From NCBI GenBank assembly GCA_017643685.1, contig JAEPMY010000001.1, forward strand, positions 1 to 64,000: DNA of 64,000 nt. Direction: 5' to 3'. A model generated the notes under the pieces. It saw nothing but the letters and a program-made list of their open reading frames with translations, ran no database searches and was not told the DNA's origin. This DNA comes from Sneathiella sp. (GTDB lineage: Bacteria > Pseudomonadota > Alphaproteobacteria > Sneathiellales > Sneathiellaceae). This document shows, in pieces, positions 8,304 to 17,501 of this stretch. Every line of letters begins with the position of its first letter. Position 1 is the first letter of the stretch. Position numbers and translations under genes: made by a program.

Positions 8304-9307
8304 TAAATGAACTCCTTAACCCTGTCATGCCCCAGCGCCTCAAGTGCATCCTCCAAGAGATGCGCCAGCGCGTTCAATAATTCCCGCCTGAGCGGTGCGC
8401 ATTCGCCTGCTGTCAAATAATCAGACGATTGCAACCGTTGCGTCTTGTATAATTCAAAAAATAACAGGGATGCCCCTGTCAGAAAACCCGTCAAATTAAC
8501 CAAACTCTGTTCTGACAGGGATTTGTGCAAAATTTGAGGCCATCCTATCAGATGACGAACGAGTGCCATCTCTTCTTCCCCCGAAAATCCAACCTCGTCA
8601 GAGATTAAAGCGACATCCTCACCCGCTGCTGCGTTTTGATCCAGAAGACGATGGATCGTCGCATAAGTGTAGGGAAGCAAAAAGGCAGGCGCGTCATAGG
8701 ATCGATCCAGCGCCTTCGCCGGACTGAAATGAATGGCAAAGTCATCATCATGGGTGAGAATGGCAAGCCGTAAAGTCTGCTCTCCGCATTTTGCGAGGGC
8801 AGCAGAGGCATTAAATCCGCTGCGTTCCATTTCCTCTGTCTCTAAGATTTGCGCAGAACCACCCAACATCTTGGCAAATTTGGATAAGGCCTCCGCTGTC
8901 CAGCGCCTTTTCAACGCCATTAGATCGGCATCCCCCGCCGGAACAGAGATATTGAGACTAGGCTCATATCCCCCTGCCCCGTATCTGACACCCATTTCAG
9001 ACAGCATGATAATTTCTTCTGTCCAGTAAGACGGATCAAAGAAGATATTCAAATCCCGCCCAGAGGAGATTTTGACGGACGCAACAGCCGATATATTCTC
9101 CAGTGCCGGAATAATCTTGTCCTCCGGTGACGGGTCCCCATTTGTAAGTTGCAGGATATTACTGGACAGGTCCCCCCATTTAGGGTCTCTTGGCGGGCGA
9201 AGCTTCAAGGAGCTATGATCCTGCCCCTTATCCGCTAGATAGTCTTGTAGAATAGACAGGATTTGGTCGTAGAGTGTCGCAGTCATCTTTTCTGTATTGA
9301 TACCCAT
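8303..9307 (-). CDS. Degenerate arginyl-tRNA synthetase-like protein (catalytic core missing)
   Basis: About 334 aa, against roughly 580 for ArgS. Numbering from the in-frame TTG at 9319, the N-terminal add-on domain is recognisable (LRPPRDPKWGDLSSNI, 40-54). Next comes SLNISVPAGDADLMALKRRW, where ArgS has its SANPTGPxHxGH active-site stretch; the HIGH signature is gone. The following ~220 residues, including the KMSK-type loop, are absent. From about residue 183 (LRLAILTHDDDFAIHFSPAK) the sequence rejoins the ArgS C-terminal pattern, including the DALR-type anticodon-binding helices to the end. It sits exactly where argS normally lies, upstream of SPOR and nagZ. The start is uncertain (ATG 9307, ATG 9286 or TTG 9319). 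It cannot aminoacylate by the known mechanism; tRNA binding is possible. Confidence 0.75.
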   Translation of the reverse strand: MGINTEKMTATLYDQILSILQDYLADKGQDHSSLKLRPPRDPKWGDLSSNILQLTNGDPSPEDKIIPALENISAVASVKISSGRDLNIFFDPSYWTEEIIMLSEMGVRYGAGGYEPSLNISVPAGDADLMALKRRWTAEALSKFAKMLGGSAQILETEEMERSGFNASAALAKCGEQTLRLAILTHDDDFAIHFSPAKALDRSYDAPAFLLPYTYATIHRLLDQNAAAGEDVALISDEVGFSGEEEMALVRHLIGWPQILHKSLSEQSLVNLTGFLTGASLLFFELYKTQRLQSSDYLTAGECAPLRRELLNALAHLLEDALEALGHDRVKEFI

Positions 9308-9394
9308 GGCAATTGACAAAAGGCCCGGTGATTAATACATCAATACAACATATGGTGATTGGAAACAGTTTTATTTTGATGGGTGGAATTGCAG

Positions 9395-9745
9395 ATGGCA
9401 TCCCCGATGATTGACGAACCTCCTGTAAAATTGACGGATGCGGCGGCTAAGCAGATTAACGCCATCATCCAGCAAACCAACAGTGAGAAGAAAATGCTGC
9501 GTGTTGCGGTAAACGGTGGCGGTTGCTCCGGTTTCCAATACAGCTTCGATCTGGATGATACGCAAAACCCGGATGATCTGGTCGTGGAAAATGGCGGTGC
9601 TACCCTCCTGGTGGATAACATCTCTTTAATGTATCTGGCTGGCGCTGAGGTGGACTTTGTCAGCGACCTGATCGGCAGTGCTTTTCAGATTAAAAACCCA
9701 AACGCAACAGCGTCATGTTCTTGCGGATCATCCTTCTCTATCTAA
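9395..9745 (+). CDS. erpA: A-type Fe-S carrier, ErpA/IscA family
   Basis: Fe-S cluster carrier delivering clusters to apo-targets (116 aa). It has the HesB/IscA signature with three Cys: GGGCSGFQY in the middle and CSCGSSF at the C-terminus. A GTG 12 bp upstream is possible, but the ATG at 9395 is preferred because GGTGGA stands about 8 nt before it. It is divergent from the argS-like gene and followed after 15 bp by xthA, a pairing common in alphaproteobacteria. Confidence 0.9.
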   Translation: MASPMIDEPPVKLTDAAAKQINAIIQQTNSEKKMLRVAVNGGGCSGFQYSFDLDDTQNPDDLVVENGGATLLVDNISLMYLAGAEVDFVSDLIGSAFQIKNPNATASCSCGSSFSI

Positions 9746-9760
9746 ATCACCGGTATATTC

Positions 9761-10531
9761 ATGAAAATCGCTAGCTGGAACGTTAATTCCGTCAAGGCAC
9801 GCCTGCCTATTCTCCTAAACTATCTGGAGAAAACGAAAATTGACGTTCTCTGCCTGCAGGAACTGAAATGTATCGACGAGAACTTCCCCCGCGAGGAGGT
9901 TGAAGCTCTCGGCTATCATGTGGAGACACATGGGCAGAAAACTTATAATGGCGTTGCGATCCTGTCCCGGCATGAGATGACGGATGTCATGCGCCGCCTT
10001 CCCGGTGATGACGCCGATGAGCAGGCCCGCTATATAGAGGCGACAATCAAAGGTGTGCGGATCGCGTCTATCTATCTTCCAAACGGCAATCCGGTGGGCA
10101 CAGAGAAGTTCCCGTACAAACTTGGATGGATGGAACGGCTATACAACCGCTCGCAAGAGCTTCTGGAAAGCGAAATGCCGGTTGTCCTTGCCGGCGACTA
10201 TAATATTATCCCTCAGGATGAAGACTGCTACGACCCCAGAGCATGGGAAGGTGATGCCCTAACCCAGCCAGAGAGCCGGGCCGCTTTTCGCAAAATCCTG
10301 AACGACGGTTATGCGGACGCTTACCGGACATTTACACCTGATGTGAATTATACCTATTGGGATTACCAACGCGGTGCCTGGCAAAAAGATAACGGCATCC
10401 GTATTGATCACCTGCTCCTCTCTCCTCAGGCAATGGATCAGTTGATCGACGTTGGGATTGATAAAGAACCGCGCGGTATGGAAAAACCATCCGACCACAC
10501 ACCTATTTGGGTAAAATTCCCCTCTAAATGA
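9761..10531 (+). CDS. xthA: Exodeoxyribonuclease III (AP endonuclease)
   Basis: XthA (256 aa) cleaves DNA at abasic sites and removes 3' blocking groups in base-excision repair. Family motifs are complete: MKIASWNVNSVKARLP, the metal-binding Glu in LCLQELKC, YNGVAILSR, the LAGDYNI catalytic Asp-Asn, IRIDHLLLS, and the C-terminal catalytic SDHTPIWVKF. Full length. Probably cotranscribed with erpA. Confidence 0.95.
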   Translation: MKIASWNVNSVKARLPILLNYLEKTKIDVLCLQELKCIDENFPREEVEALGYHVETHGQKTYNGVAILSRHEMTDVMRRLPGDDADEQARYIEATIKGVRIASIYLPNGNPVGTEKFPYKLGWMERLYNRSQELLESEMPVVLAGDYNIIPQDEDCYDPRAWEGDALTQPESRAAFRKILNDGYADAYRTFTPDVNYTYWDYQRGAWQKDNGIRIDHLLLSPQAMDQLIDVGIDKEPRGMEKPSDHTPIWVKFPSK

Positions 10532-10581
10532 TCGCATTTAGAAACAATTAGGTATTTGCCTGTATTTTCTCCTCAAAATAA

Positions 10582-12282
10582 ATGAGCGGGCCACGCTTAT
10601 TTGTTAGTATTTCCAAAATGGATGGGGGGGAAGTGCTTAAAGAAGTCATAGACCATACGAAGCTGCCGGCAAACTGCTTCGATTACCTGGATCAGGGGAT
10701 CAGCATCATGGATGCGGACCTGACATTGGTATTCTGCAATGATAAATTTGCCGAGCTATTGGAGCTGCCCAGAGACTTGATGGTTTTTCAGAAAACTACA
10801 CTGGAGGACATCTTCCGGTATAACGCAGCGCGTGGTGAATATGGCGAAGGGGATCAAGAAGAGCAAATTCAGGAGCGAATGGAACTCGCCCAGCAAGGCG
10901 TCCCTCATTCTTTTGAACGGATCCGCCCGGACGGGCGTGTACTGAATGTTTGTGGCAATCCTCTGCCCGATGGCGGCTTTGTAACCACCTATACAGATAT
11001 CACTGATCATTATAAGGATCGTCACGCGCTTGAAATCGCAAATCGTCTTTTGGATGATCGGGTTCAACAGCGTACAGCTGAGCTAAATACCAATCGCCAA
11101 GAACTTGCAGAAAAAGCGAAAACCCTCGAAACCATCATGGACAAGGTCACATCTGGCCTTGCCCTCTTTGATGGCGGATTGAAGTTATCTATCTGGAATG
11201 ACATCTTTTTTGAGATTGCAGGTTATCCAGACTACTTGCGGATTGTCGGCACACCACTGATCGAGTTTATTCGGTACGACATTGACCAAAAAGAATATGG
11301 GGAAAATCCAGAGCCGGGCCTCGCAGATGTGCTGCTTGAAAAAATGATGGAAGATGGTCATCCGCCTTTCGTTTCAAAAAGAAAAAATGGTCGGATCATC
11401 TCTCTTGAACATCGCTCCACGTCTGTTGGGATCTTATGTACCCTAACAGATATTACGGATCAGAAAAAAGCAGAAGATTTCCTAAGACGCAATAACGAGA
11501 TACTTGAAGAGCATGTGCAGGAGCGTACTGCGGCATTAAGGCAAGCGAAAGAGACAGCAGAGACGGCCAGTGCCTCCAAGTCCGCGTTTCTCGCCAATAT
11601 GAGCCATGAGCTCAGAACACCGCTCAACGCAATTATCGGGTTTTCTGAACTGTTGATGATGCCGGACTACAACCTGATCGATCAGGAAAAACGGGGGGAG
11701 TATGCAGAGGGTATCAATTCTGCGGGTATACACCTGCTACAGGTGATCAACGATATTCTGGACGTCGCCAAGATTGAAGCGAACCAGATCAACTTGACCA
11801 CCGAACGCATTGAGATGAACAACCTCATTTCTGCAAGTCAACAGCTCGTACATGTGGAGGCGAATAAGAAACATATTGCGCTGACCGCCTCCGTGGATGA
11901 TAACGCGGCGATCATTCTTGGCGATCCGACACGTATGAAGCAGATATTGGTGAACTTGCTGTCAAATGCTGTGAAATTCACTGAACCAGACGGATCTATT
12001 CATGTGGAAGTTTGCCGTACAAATGAAGGCGGCGTCCGCTTGAGTGTGATTGATACCGGTATCGGAATTGCCAATGACGATATCGATCATGTGCTCTCGC
12101 AGTTTGGACAAATTGAATCTGCCTATAATCGGGATCATCAGGGGACAGGCCTTGGCCTTAGCCTTGTCCGATTACTGACACACGCACATGATGGCAGTTT
12201 CCAACTAGAAAGCGAACTGGATGTTGGAACGAAAGCCCATGTATATCTCCCGGCCTCTCGACTATGCCAAATGGGTACTTGA
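10582..12282 (+). CDS. Soluble PAS-PAS sensor histidine kinase
   Basis: Cytoplasmic kinase of 566 aa without membrane helices. Two PAS_7-type domains (about residues 30-143 and 190-293; both contain IRxxxDxxxxEYGE-like segments) are each followed by a coiled coil. HisKA has the phosphoacceptor His342 in NMSHELRTPLNAIIGF. The HATPase has N-box QILVNLLSNAVKF, G1 DTGIGI and G2 GTGLGLSL. No receiver is attached and no response regulator is adjacent, so the partner is unknown. No clear ribosome site precedes either ATG 10582 or ATG 10618. Confidence 0.85.
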   Translation: MSGPRLFVSISKMDGGEVLKEVIDHTKLPANCFDYLDQGISIMDADLTLVFCNDKFAELLELPRDLMVFQKTTLEDIFRYNAARGEYGEGDQEEQIQERMELAQQGVPHSFERIRPDGRVLNVCGNPLPDGGFVTTYTDITDHYKDRHALEIANRLLDDRVQQRTAELNTNRQELAEKAKTLETIMDKVTSGLALFDGGLKLSIWNDIFFEIAGYPDYLRIVGTPLIEFIRYDIDQKEYGENPEPGLADVLLEKMMEDGHPPFVSKRKNGRIISLEHRSTSVGILCTLTDITDQKKAEDFLRRNNEILEEHVQERTAALRQAKETAETASASKSAFLANMSHELRTPLNAIIGFSELLMMPDYNLIDQEKRGEYAEGINSAGIHLLQVINDILDVAKIEANQINLTTERIEMNNLISASQQLVHVEANKKHIALTASVDDNAAIILGDPTRMKQILVNLLSNAVKFTEPDGSIHVEVCRTNEGGVRLSVIDTGIGIANDDIDHVLSQFGQIESAYNRDHQGTGLGLSLVRLLTHAHDGSFQLESELDVGTKAHVYLPASRLCQMGT

Positions 12283-12325
12283 ACAAGACATTTGATTAAA
12301 ATTATTCTAGTAGCTTAAGCAAAGT

Positions 12326-12853
12326 ATGAGATTAGTACAGATGTTACATTTTAAGGGTATCGAAAATTCATCCTCGCTTGTCCAGAAGGGGTTCGCCTAC
12401 TGGCAGTCCAAATGCACGGACGGGGAAATTCCTCGGTGGTCTGAAATTAACCCAATGGAAATCAAATCTCTGCTACCCAACCTCGTCGCCCTCCACGTTC
12501 ACTACGATCCGCTTGATTTTGTTGAAAGAATTACAGGCGATGCCATTCTCTCGCGAAGTCATGCCAATAGCATGGGGCAGAATTGGCGCGATTATGAAGG
12601 TCGCGGCCCGGGGAGTGCCATCTGGAATGTAATGGAAGAGGTCGTCACGCACAAACAACCCAGTTTTCACAGCATTCCCTATGTTGGCCCTCATCAAGAG
12701 TTTATGAAAGTTGACACTGTTGCCTGCCCTCTTCTCAATGAAGACGGGAAAATAACACGTATTTTAACATTCGTGGATTATCTACCGACTGACGAATCAG
12801 ATAGCATTGATCATTTGATTACAAACGATACCTCACGACGTTTTGTGCTCTGA
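12326..12853 (+). CDS. PAS_5-family (PAS-fold) protein
   Basis: Single-domain protein of 175 aa with the pattern of the alphaproteobacterial PAS_5 family: an N-terminal helix with AYWQSKCTDGEIPRWSEINP, LLPNLVALHVHYDPLDFVERITGD, then SIPYVGPHQEFMKVDTVACPLLNEDG and FVDYLP. Family members are stand-alone ligand or signal sensors of unknown role. It follows the PAS kinase on the same strand with a 43-bp gap and could modulate it; that link is positional only. Confidence 0.7.
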   Translation: MRLVQMLHFKGIENSSSLVQKGFAYWQSKCTDGEIPRWSEINPMEIKSLLPNLVALHVHYDPLDFVERITGDAILSRSHANSMGQNWRDYEGRGPGSAIWNVMEEVVTHKQPSFHSIPYVGPHQEFMKVDTVACPLLNEDGKITRILTFVDYLPTDESDSIDHLITNDTSRRFVL

Positions 12854-12972
12854 ATTCCTTTTTCCCCAACGGAAACAAATTTATCCTCGCACCAAATTCA
12901 GCTTATAAGTTGAATTAGATTACCCTTGACTGTTAGTCTCACATGAACTGTTTACCCTGATATGAGCCTGTC

Positions 12973-13329
12973 ATGAACCGAGCGTCCTTTGATAAATTTT
13001 GCGAGCAGCTACCGGCCACAACGCATGTCATTCAGTGGGGTAATGCCAGCGTTTGGAAAGTGGGCGGTAAAATCTTCGCTATCAGCTCCAACTGGGGAGA
13101 GGACGACACGGAATGCGTCTCTTTCAAATGTAGTGACCTTTCCTACCAAATTCTGACAGAACAGGACGGCATTTATCCAGCCCCATACCTAGCCCGTGCT
13201 AAATGGGTTCAGGTGAGAGGTGATAAAGCGTTGTCAGATCAGGATGTGAAAAATTATATCACAGAGGCTCACAAAATCATCGCCTCAAAACTGACCAAAA
13301 AAGTTCGGACTGAACTCGGGCTATCCTGA
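12973..13329 (+). CDS. MmcQ/YjbR family DNA-binding protein
   Basis: Small protein of 118 aa with the YjbR (CyaY-like fold) pattern: CEQLPATTHVIQWGNASVWKVGGKIFAI, FKCSDLSYQILTEQDGIYPAPYLARAKWV, and the conserved C-terminal helix YITEAHKIIASKL. YjbR is described as DNA-binding with a double-wing fold, but its role is unclear. It overlaps the end of the convergent gene by 9 bp. Confidence 0.85.
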   Translation: MNRASFDKFCEQLPATTHVIQWGNASVWKVGGKIFAISSNWGEDDTECVSFKCSDLSYQILTEQDGIYPAPYLARAKWVQVRGDKALSDQDVKNYITEAHKIIASKLTKKVRTELGLS

Positions 13330-13737
13330 TTTCTGAGCCAAATACTCGATGTAATCACCACCCTGAATATGGATATGCCCGGCGGTCGGCCGATTGTAGA
13401 TGTAAACCCACGCCATGTGCGCACGCCCATCCGCCTTTATTACTTGCACCTTTTCCCGAACATAAAGATGCGGTTCTGGAAAATCGTCGGAACATTCTTC
13501 GTAATAATCAAATTCGCGCAAGACCTTCTGAACGTCCTTGAGACGAAATAACTGGCCAGACACCGGGCCTGCCCCCTCCTCGTTTATGACAAGGCCGGGA
13601 TACCGACCCAAATCATAGAGCTTGCCCCGCATGCTGGCGGTGCCCAATAGCTCACAATATTGATCCAAGACGGGTTTCATGGGGGACGCTGTGTCCTTTC
13701 GCAGCGTCCCATACACAAACATCAATTCATCTGACAC
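13321..13737 (-). CDS. Gamma-glutamylcyclotransferase (AIG2-like) family protein
   Basis: About 138 aa with the GGCT fold signature LMFVYGTLRKD at the start, GKLYDLGRYPGLV in the middle, and a Glu in LREFDYYEECSDD that can serve as the catalytic acid. YVREKVQV follows. The family includes gamma-glutamylamine cyclotransferases and the AIG2-like YtfP group; the substrate cannot be told. The GTG at 13737 is chosen (AAGG about 11 nt upstream, 13 bp after the DUF169 gene); ATG 13722 is the alternative. It is paired with the DUF169 gene in one transcript. Confidence 0.8.
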   Translation of the reverse strand: MSDELMFVYGTLRKDTASPMKPVLDQYCELLGTASMRGKLYDLGRYPGLVINEEGAGPVSGQLFRLKDVQKVLREFDYYEECSDDFPEPHLYVREKVQVIKADGRAHMAWVYIYNRPTAGHIHIQGGDYIEYLAQKSG

Positions 13738-13750
13738 GAAATATTGCCTT

Positions 13751-14530
13751 TTATTTTTTACCGTAGCTAAAGCCGAGACCCGCACGCGCGTCATTTTGCA
13801 CCCCATAAGGCGGGATTGGATAACGAAGGCCGTTTTTATCCAGATTTGCGAGCCCTTCAATAGTTTTCGGCAAATATGCAGGTGGGATCGCCATCAGCAA
13901 TTCATCTTCCATGACGCCGCCATAGCGCCGCTCGGCAAAACAGGGAAGAGATAGGCTCGGCTCTCCGGTGGAAAGGGCACGTCCCCAACTATCCGCGCAA
14001 GAGCTTTCCCCCACAACTGAGAAGTCAAATTTCTTAAAACCCGCCCATTGCAATCCATTGATAAACAGGATCATTTGCGCCGGTGTCATATAAATCAGAC
14101 AAATATCCGGTGGATCCAAGCGGCCGGTTGAAAGAGGGGATACGGCCATAGCCTTATACTGACCATAGGGCACCACGGTCATTTCTTGCTGGTGTTTTTT
14201 GGTATCTTCAGGTGTTTCCCACCAGACGCCCACATATCTCTCCCCCTTTTGCCATTCGGCATCCTGGGGATGCAAACCCAAGACCGCCCCGCATTGAGAA
14301 CCAACAAAATCTTCTGCGGTGGCCCCAACTGTCCAGCCAAGACGGCAAGCCTGTCCGACGATCTGGTCCGCGGTGTGAATGTCGTGTGGTCGGCGGATCC
14401 GCGGGATCGCCTCCATTTCCGCGACGGTTTCGAACAGTTTCATTCCAATCGGGGTGGCGCGCACCCGTAAATACCTGTTCAACCCATCCAGAATTTCCTG
14501 CCAGTTATAATGGCCCTCCAGCACAGACAT
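13751..14530 (-). CDS. DUF169 family protein
   Basis: Protein of about 259 aa matching the DUF169 (COG2043) pattern: LRVRATPIGMKLFE, TADQIVGQACRLGWTVGAT, VGVWWETPEDTKKHQQEM, KAMAVSPLSTGRLDPPDICLIYMTPAQMI, and SLPCFAERRYGGVMEDELLMAIPPAYL. Conserved Cys and Tyr residues suggest a cofactor or metal site, but function is unknown. An in-frame ATG at 14629 exists; 14530 is preferred because GGGAG stands 6 nt upstream. It is divergent from the rrf2 gene, so the SUF control region may affect it too. Confidence 0.72.
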   Translation of the reverse strand: MSVLEGHYNWQEILDGLNRYLRVRATPIGMKLFETVAEMEAIPRIRRPHDIHTADQIVGQACRLGWTVGATAEDFVGSQCGAVLGLHPQDAEWQKGERYVGVWWETPEDTKKHQQEMTVVPYGQYKAMAVSPLSTGRLDPPDICLIYMTPAQMILFINGLQWAGFKKFDFSVVGESSCADSWGRALSTGEPSLSLPCFAERRYGGVMEDELLMAIPPAYLPKTIEGLANLDKNGLRYPIPPYGVQNDARAGLGFSYGKK

Positions 14531-14666
14531 GATTTTCTCCCGATCATTCTTTGTTATTGTTTTTAGCACATCAACCAAGTCAGAAGTGTAGGCGTAAATA
14601 AATGGCAGGTATAGGCCATTTTCTGACATCTTCGCTTGCGGCAGTTTAGAGTTCTTTATATATACA

Positions 14667-14713
14667 AGACCAAATTTGTCTGTTATACATTCTTGAAATC
14701 AGACTAAATTGGT
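14667..14713. promoter_or_regulatory. Two Rrf2/IscR-like operator candidates before the SUF operon
   Basis: Two related imperfect palindromes lie 18-65 bp before the rrf2 ATG: AGACCAAATTTGTCT at 14667-14681 and AGACTAAATTGGT at 14701-14713. Both share GAC-x-AAATT-GGT on one strand or the other, and resemble the GACTAAAT-centred sites bound by IscR-type Rrf2 proteins. Position and spacing fit autoregulation of the SUF operon by the adjacent regulator. Inference from sequence only. Confidence 0.45.
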
Positions 14714-14731
14714 ACGATATAAAGTGTCATC

Positions 14732-15202
14732 ATGATAAAGATTAGTAAAATGACCGATTATGGGGTTGTCATCATGTGCGAAATGGCGCGCATGGGTGAC
14801 GGTGTGCTTACCGCCCCTGATCTCTCATTGCGGACAGGTCTCACTGTTCCAACGGCAGCAAAAATCCTGCGCCTACTGGCAAAGGGTGAAATCCTTACCT
14901 CTATCCGCGGCGCACATGGAGGGTACCGGCTGGACCGAAAGCCAAGTGAGATCGCCATTGCTGAAATCATCCGCATCATGGAAGGGCCCGTTGCGGTTAC
15001 CTCCTGCGTTGATGATAGTGATGATGACTGCGTCGCCCTTACCTGCTGCCCAATGCGCGGCGGGTGGGAGAAAATTAACCGCGCCATTAATTCGGCGCTT
15101 GAAGGGGTTACCCTTGCCGACATGTTGCAGGATGCACCCGGAAACATAACGCCAGAGGCGGCCCCCGCCCCCGGCGCTTTTGAAAATGTAGTAGCGGAGT
15201 AG
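14732..15202 (+). CDS. Rrf2 family Fe-S sensing regulator of the SUF operon
   Basis: IscR-like transcription factor of 156 aa. The N-terminal winged helix is clear (MTDYGVVIMCEMAR, LTVPTAAKILRLLAKGEIL, RGAHGGYRL). It has four Cys in the region that binds a cluster in Rrf2 proteins: C92, C100, C105 and C106 (SSCVDD-type stretch and LTCCPM). A Pro/Ala-rich C-terminus follows. It starts the operon, 3 bp before sufB, and likely senses Fe-S status. This type is annotated as SUF system regulator in alphaproteobacteria. Confidence 0.88.
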   Translation: MIKISKMTDYGVVIMCEMARMGDGVLTAPDLSLRTGLTVPTAAKILRLLAKGEILTSIRGAHGGYRLDRKPSEIAIAEIIRIMEGPVAVTSCVDDSDDDCVALTCCPMRGGWEKINRAINSALEGVTLADMLQDAPGNITPEAAPAPGAFENVVAE

Positions 15203-15205
15203 AAA

Positions 15206-16675
15206 ATGGCCGTCAGTCAGGAAACCATTGAACAGGTCAATTCCGTATCTGAAAAATACAAATACGGATTTGTCAGTGATATTGAGTCTGAAACCGCTCC
15301 GATCGGTCTCAGCGAAGATATCGTTCGTTTTATTTCCGCCAAAAAGGAAGAGCCTGAATGGCTTCTGGAATGGCGCCTGAAGGCCTATCGCTATTGGCTT
15401 ACTATGGAAGAGCCAGATTGGGCGAAGGTCAATTATCCGAAAATTGACTATCAGGATATCTATTACTACTCCGCGCCGAAGGTGAAAGATAAACCAAAAA
15501 GCCTGGATGAAGTCGATCCTGAGCTTCTAGAAGTCTACAGCAAGCTTGGTATCCCACTAAAAGAGCAGGAAGTCCTCGCAGGTGTTGAAGGCGCAGCCAA
15601 TGTGGCTGTCGATGCGGTTTTTGACAGTGTATCTGTTGCCACTACCTTCCGCGAGCGTCTTGAAAAAGAAGGCGTGATTTTCTGCCCAATTTCAGAGGCG
15701 GTTCAAACTCATCCTGAGCTGGTGCAGAAATATCTGGGATCTGTTGTTCCTTACACAGATAACTTCTTTGGTGCGCTCAATAGCGCGGTCTTTACCGACG
15801 GTTCCTTCGTTTATATTCCAAAAGGCGTTCGCTGCCCAATGGAGCTGAGCACCTATTTCCGCATCAACGCTGCCCAAACAGGCCAGTTTGAGCGCACATT
15901 GATCATTGCGGATGATGAAAGCTATGTCAGTTATCTGGAAGGGTGCACCGCGCCGATGCGGGATGAGAACCAGCTTCATGCCGCTGTTGTGGAACTGGTG
16001 GTTCTGGATAACGCAGAGATTAAATACTCCACCGTTCAGAACTGGTATCCCGGTGATGAAAACGGGGTTGGCGGTATCTATAACTTCGTGACCAAGCGCG
16101 CAGCGTGCCGTGGTGTAAACTCCAAAGTTTCCTGGACGCAGGTTGAAACGGGGTCTGCCGTTACGTGGAAATATCCATCCTGTATCCTGCAGGGCGATAA
16201 CTCAGTCGGTGAGTTTTACTCCATTGCCATTACAAACAACCTGCAACAGGCTGATACCGGAACCAAAATGATCCATCTGGGGAAAAACACCTCCAGCACG
16301 ATCATCTCCAAGGGTATTAGCGCCGGTAAAGCACAAAGCACATATCGCGGCCTTGTCCGTATGGGGCGTAAAGCAGATGGAGCGCGGAACCACACGGTCT
16401 GCGACAGCTTGCTGATCGGCGATAAATGCGGTGCGCATACGGTTCCTTATATCGAAAATCAGAACCGCAGCGCCAAGATCGAGCATGAGGCAACCACCTC
16501 CAAGGTGAGCGAAGAGCAGCTGTTCTACTGTCAGCAGCGCGGCCTTTCCGAAGAAGAGAGCATGGCCCTGATTGTGAACGGCTTCTGTAAAGAGGTTTTG
16601 CAGAAATTGCCGATGGAATTTGCTGTTGAGGCTCAAAAGCTGGTTGGGATCAGCCTCGAAGGCAGCGTGGGATAA
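15206..16675 (+). CDS. sufB: Fe-S cluster scaffold subunit SufB
   Basis: SufB (489 aa) forms the SufBC2D scaffold on which Fe-S clusters are built. Full-length family pattern: [82 protein letters not shown], and the conserved C-terminal Cys/Glu region [20 protein letters not shown]. Second gene of the operon, 43 bp before sufC. Confidence 0.97.
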   Translation: MAVSQETIEQVNSVSEKYKYGFVSDIESETAPIGLSEDIVRFISAKKEEPEWLLEWRLKAYRYWLTMEEPDWAKVNYPKIDYQDIYYYSAPKVKDKPKSLDEVDPELLEVYSKLGIPLKEQEVLAGVEGAANVAVDAVFDSVSVATTFRERLEKEGVIFCPISEAVQTHPELVQKYLGSVVPYTDNFFGALNSAVFTDGSFVYIPKGVRCPMELSTYFRINAAQTGQFERTLIIADDESYVSYLEGCTAPMRDENQLHAAVVELVVLDNAEIKYSTVQNWYPGDENGVGGIYNFVTKRAACRGVNSKVSWTQVETGSAVTWKYPSCILQGDNSVGEFYSIAITNNLQQADTGTKMIHLGKNTSSTIISKGISAGKAQSTYRGLVRMGRKADGARNHTVCDSLLIGDKCGAHTVPYIENQNRSAKIEHEATTSKVSEEQLFYCQQRGLSEEESMALIVNGFCKEVLQKLPMEFAVEAQKLVGISLEGSVG

Positions 16676-16718
16676 CGCCGGGAACGGCAAAAGTAATTTT
16701 AAAGTCAAGAGCTAGAAT

Positions 16719-17462
16719 ATGTTGGAAATCAAAGACCTACACGCAGAAGTTGGCGGCAAGGAAATCCTTAAAGGGATCAACCTGACCATCAATCCTGGCG
16801 AAATCCATGCGATCATGGGACCAAATGGCGCGGGTAAATCCACCCTCTCCTACGTCCTTTCTGGTCGCGATGGATATGAAGTGACCGGCGGTTCCGTCAC
16901 CTATAAAGGGCAAGACCTTCTGGATATGGATCCAGATGAGCGCGCCTGTAGCGGTATCTTTCTGGCGTTTCAGTATCCGGTAGAAATTCCGGGCGTTGCC
17001 TCTGCCACTTTCCTGAAAACAGCTTTGAATGCGCAGCGGAAATTCCGCGGCGAAGAAGAGTTGGATGCCATGGAGTTTTTAAAACTGGTTCGTGAGAAAT
17101 CAAAAGAGCTGGATATTAAGGACGACATGCTGAAACGCGCCGTAAATGTTGGCTTCTCAGGCGGGGAGAAAAAGCGGAACGAGGTTCTGCAGATGTCCTT
17201 ACTGGAGCCTGATCTGATGCTGCTGGACGAGACGGATTCCGGTCTGGACATTGATGCCCTGAAAGTGGCCGCCGACGGCGTTAATCGCCTCAGAAGTCCA
17301 GAGCGTTCCGCTTTGGTCATTACCCACTATCAGCGCCTTCTGGACTATATCGTGCCTGATTTTGTGCATGTTCTGGCTGATGGTAAGATCGTGAAATCCG
17401 GTGATAAATCACTGGCCCTTGAGCTTGAGGAAAAAGGTTATACGGATATCAGCGCGGCTTAA
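16719..17462 (+). CDS. sufC: Fe-S assembly ATPase SufC
   Basis: Cytosolic ABC-type ATPase (247 aa) that drives shape changes of SufBC2D. Walker [17 protein letters not shown], a SufC-type signature [14 protein letters not shown], Walker [17 protein letters not shown] and the switch His in VITHYQRLL are all present. No membrane partner is nearby, as expected for SufC. It lies between sufB and sufD. Confidence 0.97.
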   Translation: MLEIKDLHAEVGGKEILKGINLTINPGEIHAIMGPNGAGKSTLSYVLSGRDGYEVTGGSVTYKGQDLLDMDPDERACSGIFLAFQYPVEIPGVASATFLKTALNAQRKFRGEEELDAMEFLKLVREKSKELDIKDDMLKRAVNVGFSGGEKKRNEVLQMSLLEPDLMLLDETDSGLDIDALKVAADGVNRLRSPERSALVITHYQRLLDYIVPDFVHVLADGKIVKSGDKSLALELEEKGYTDISAA

Positions 17463-17501
17463 TGCCAATTCGCCTGATGTCCCCCTTTTGAAGGAATAAA
17501 G

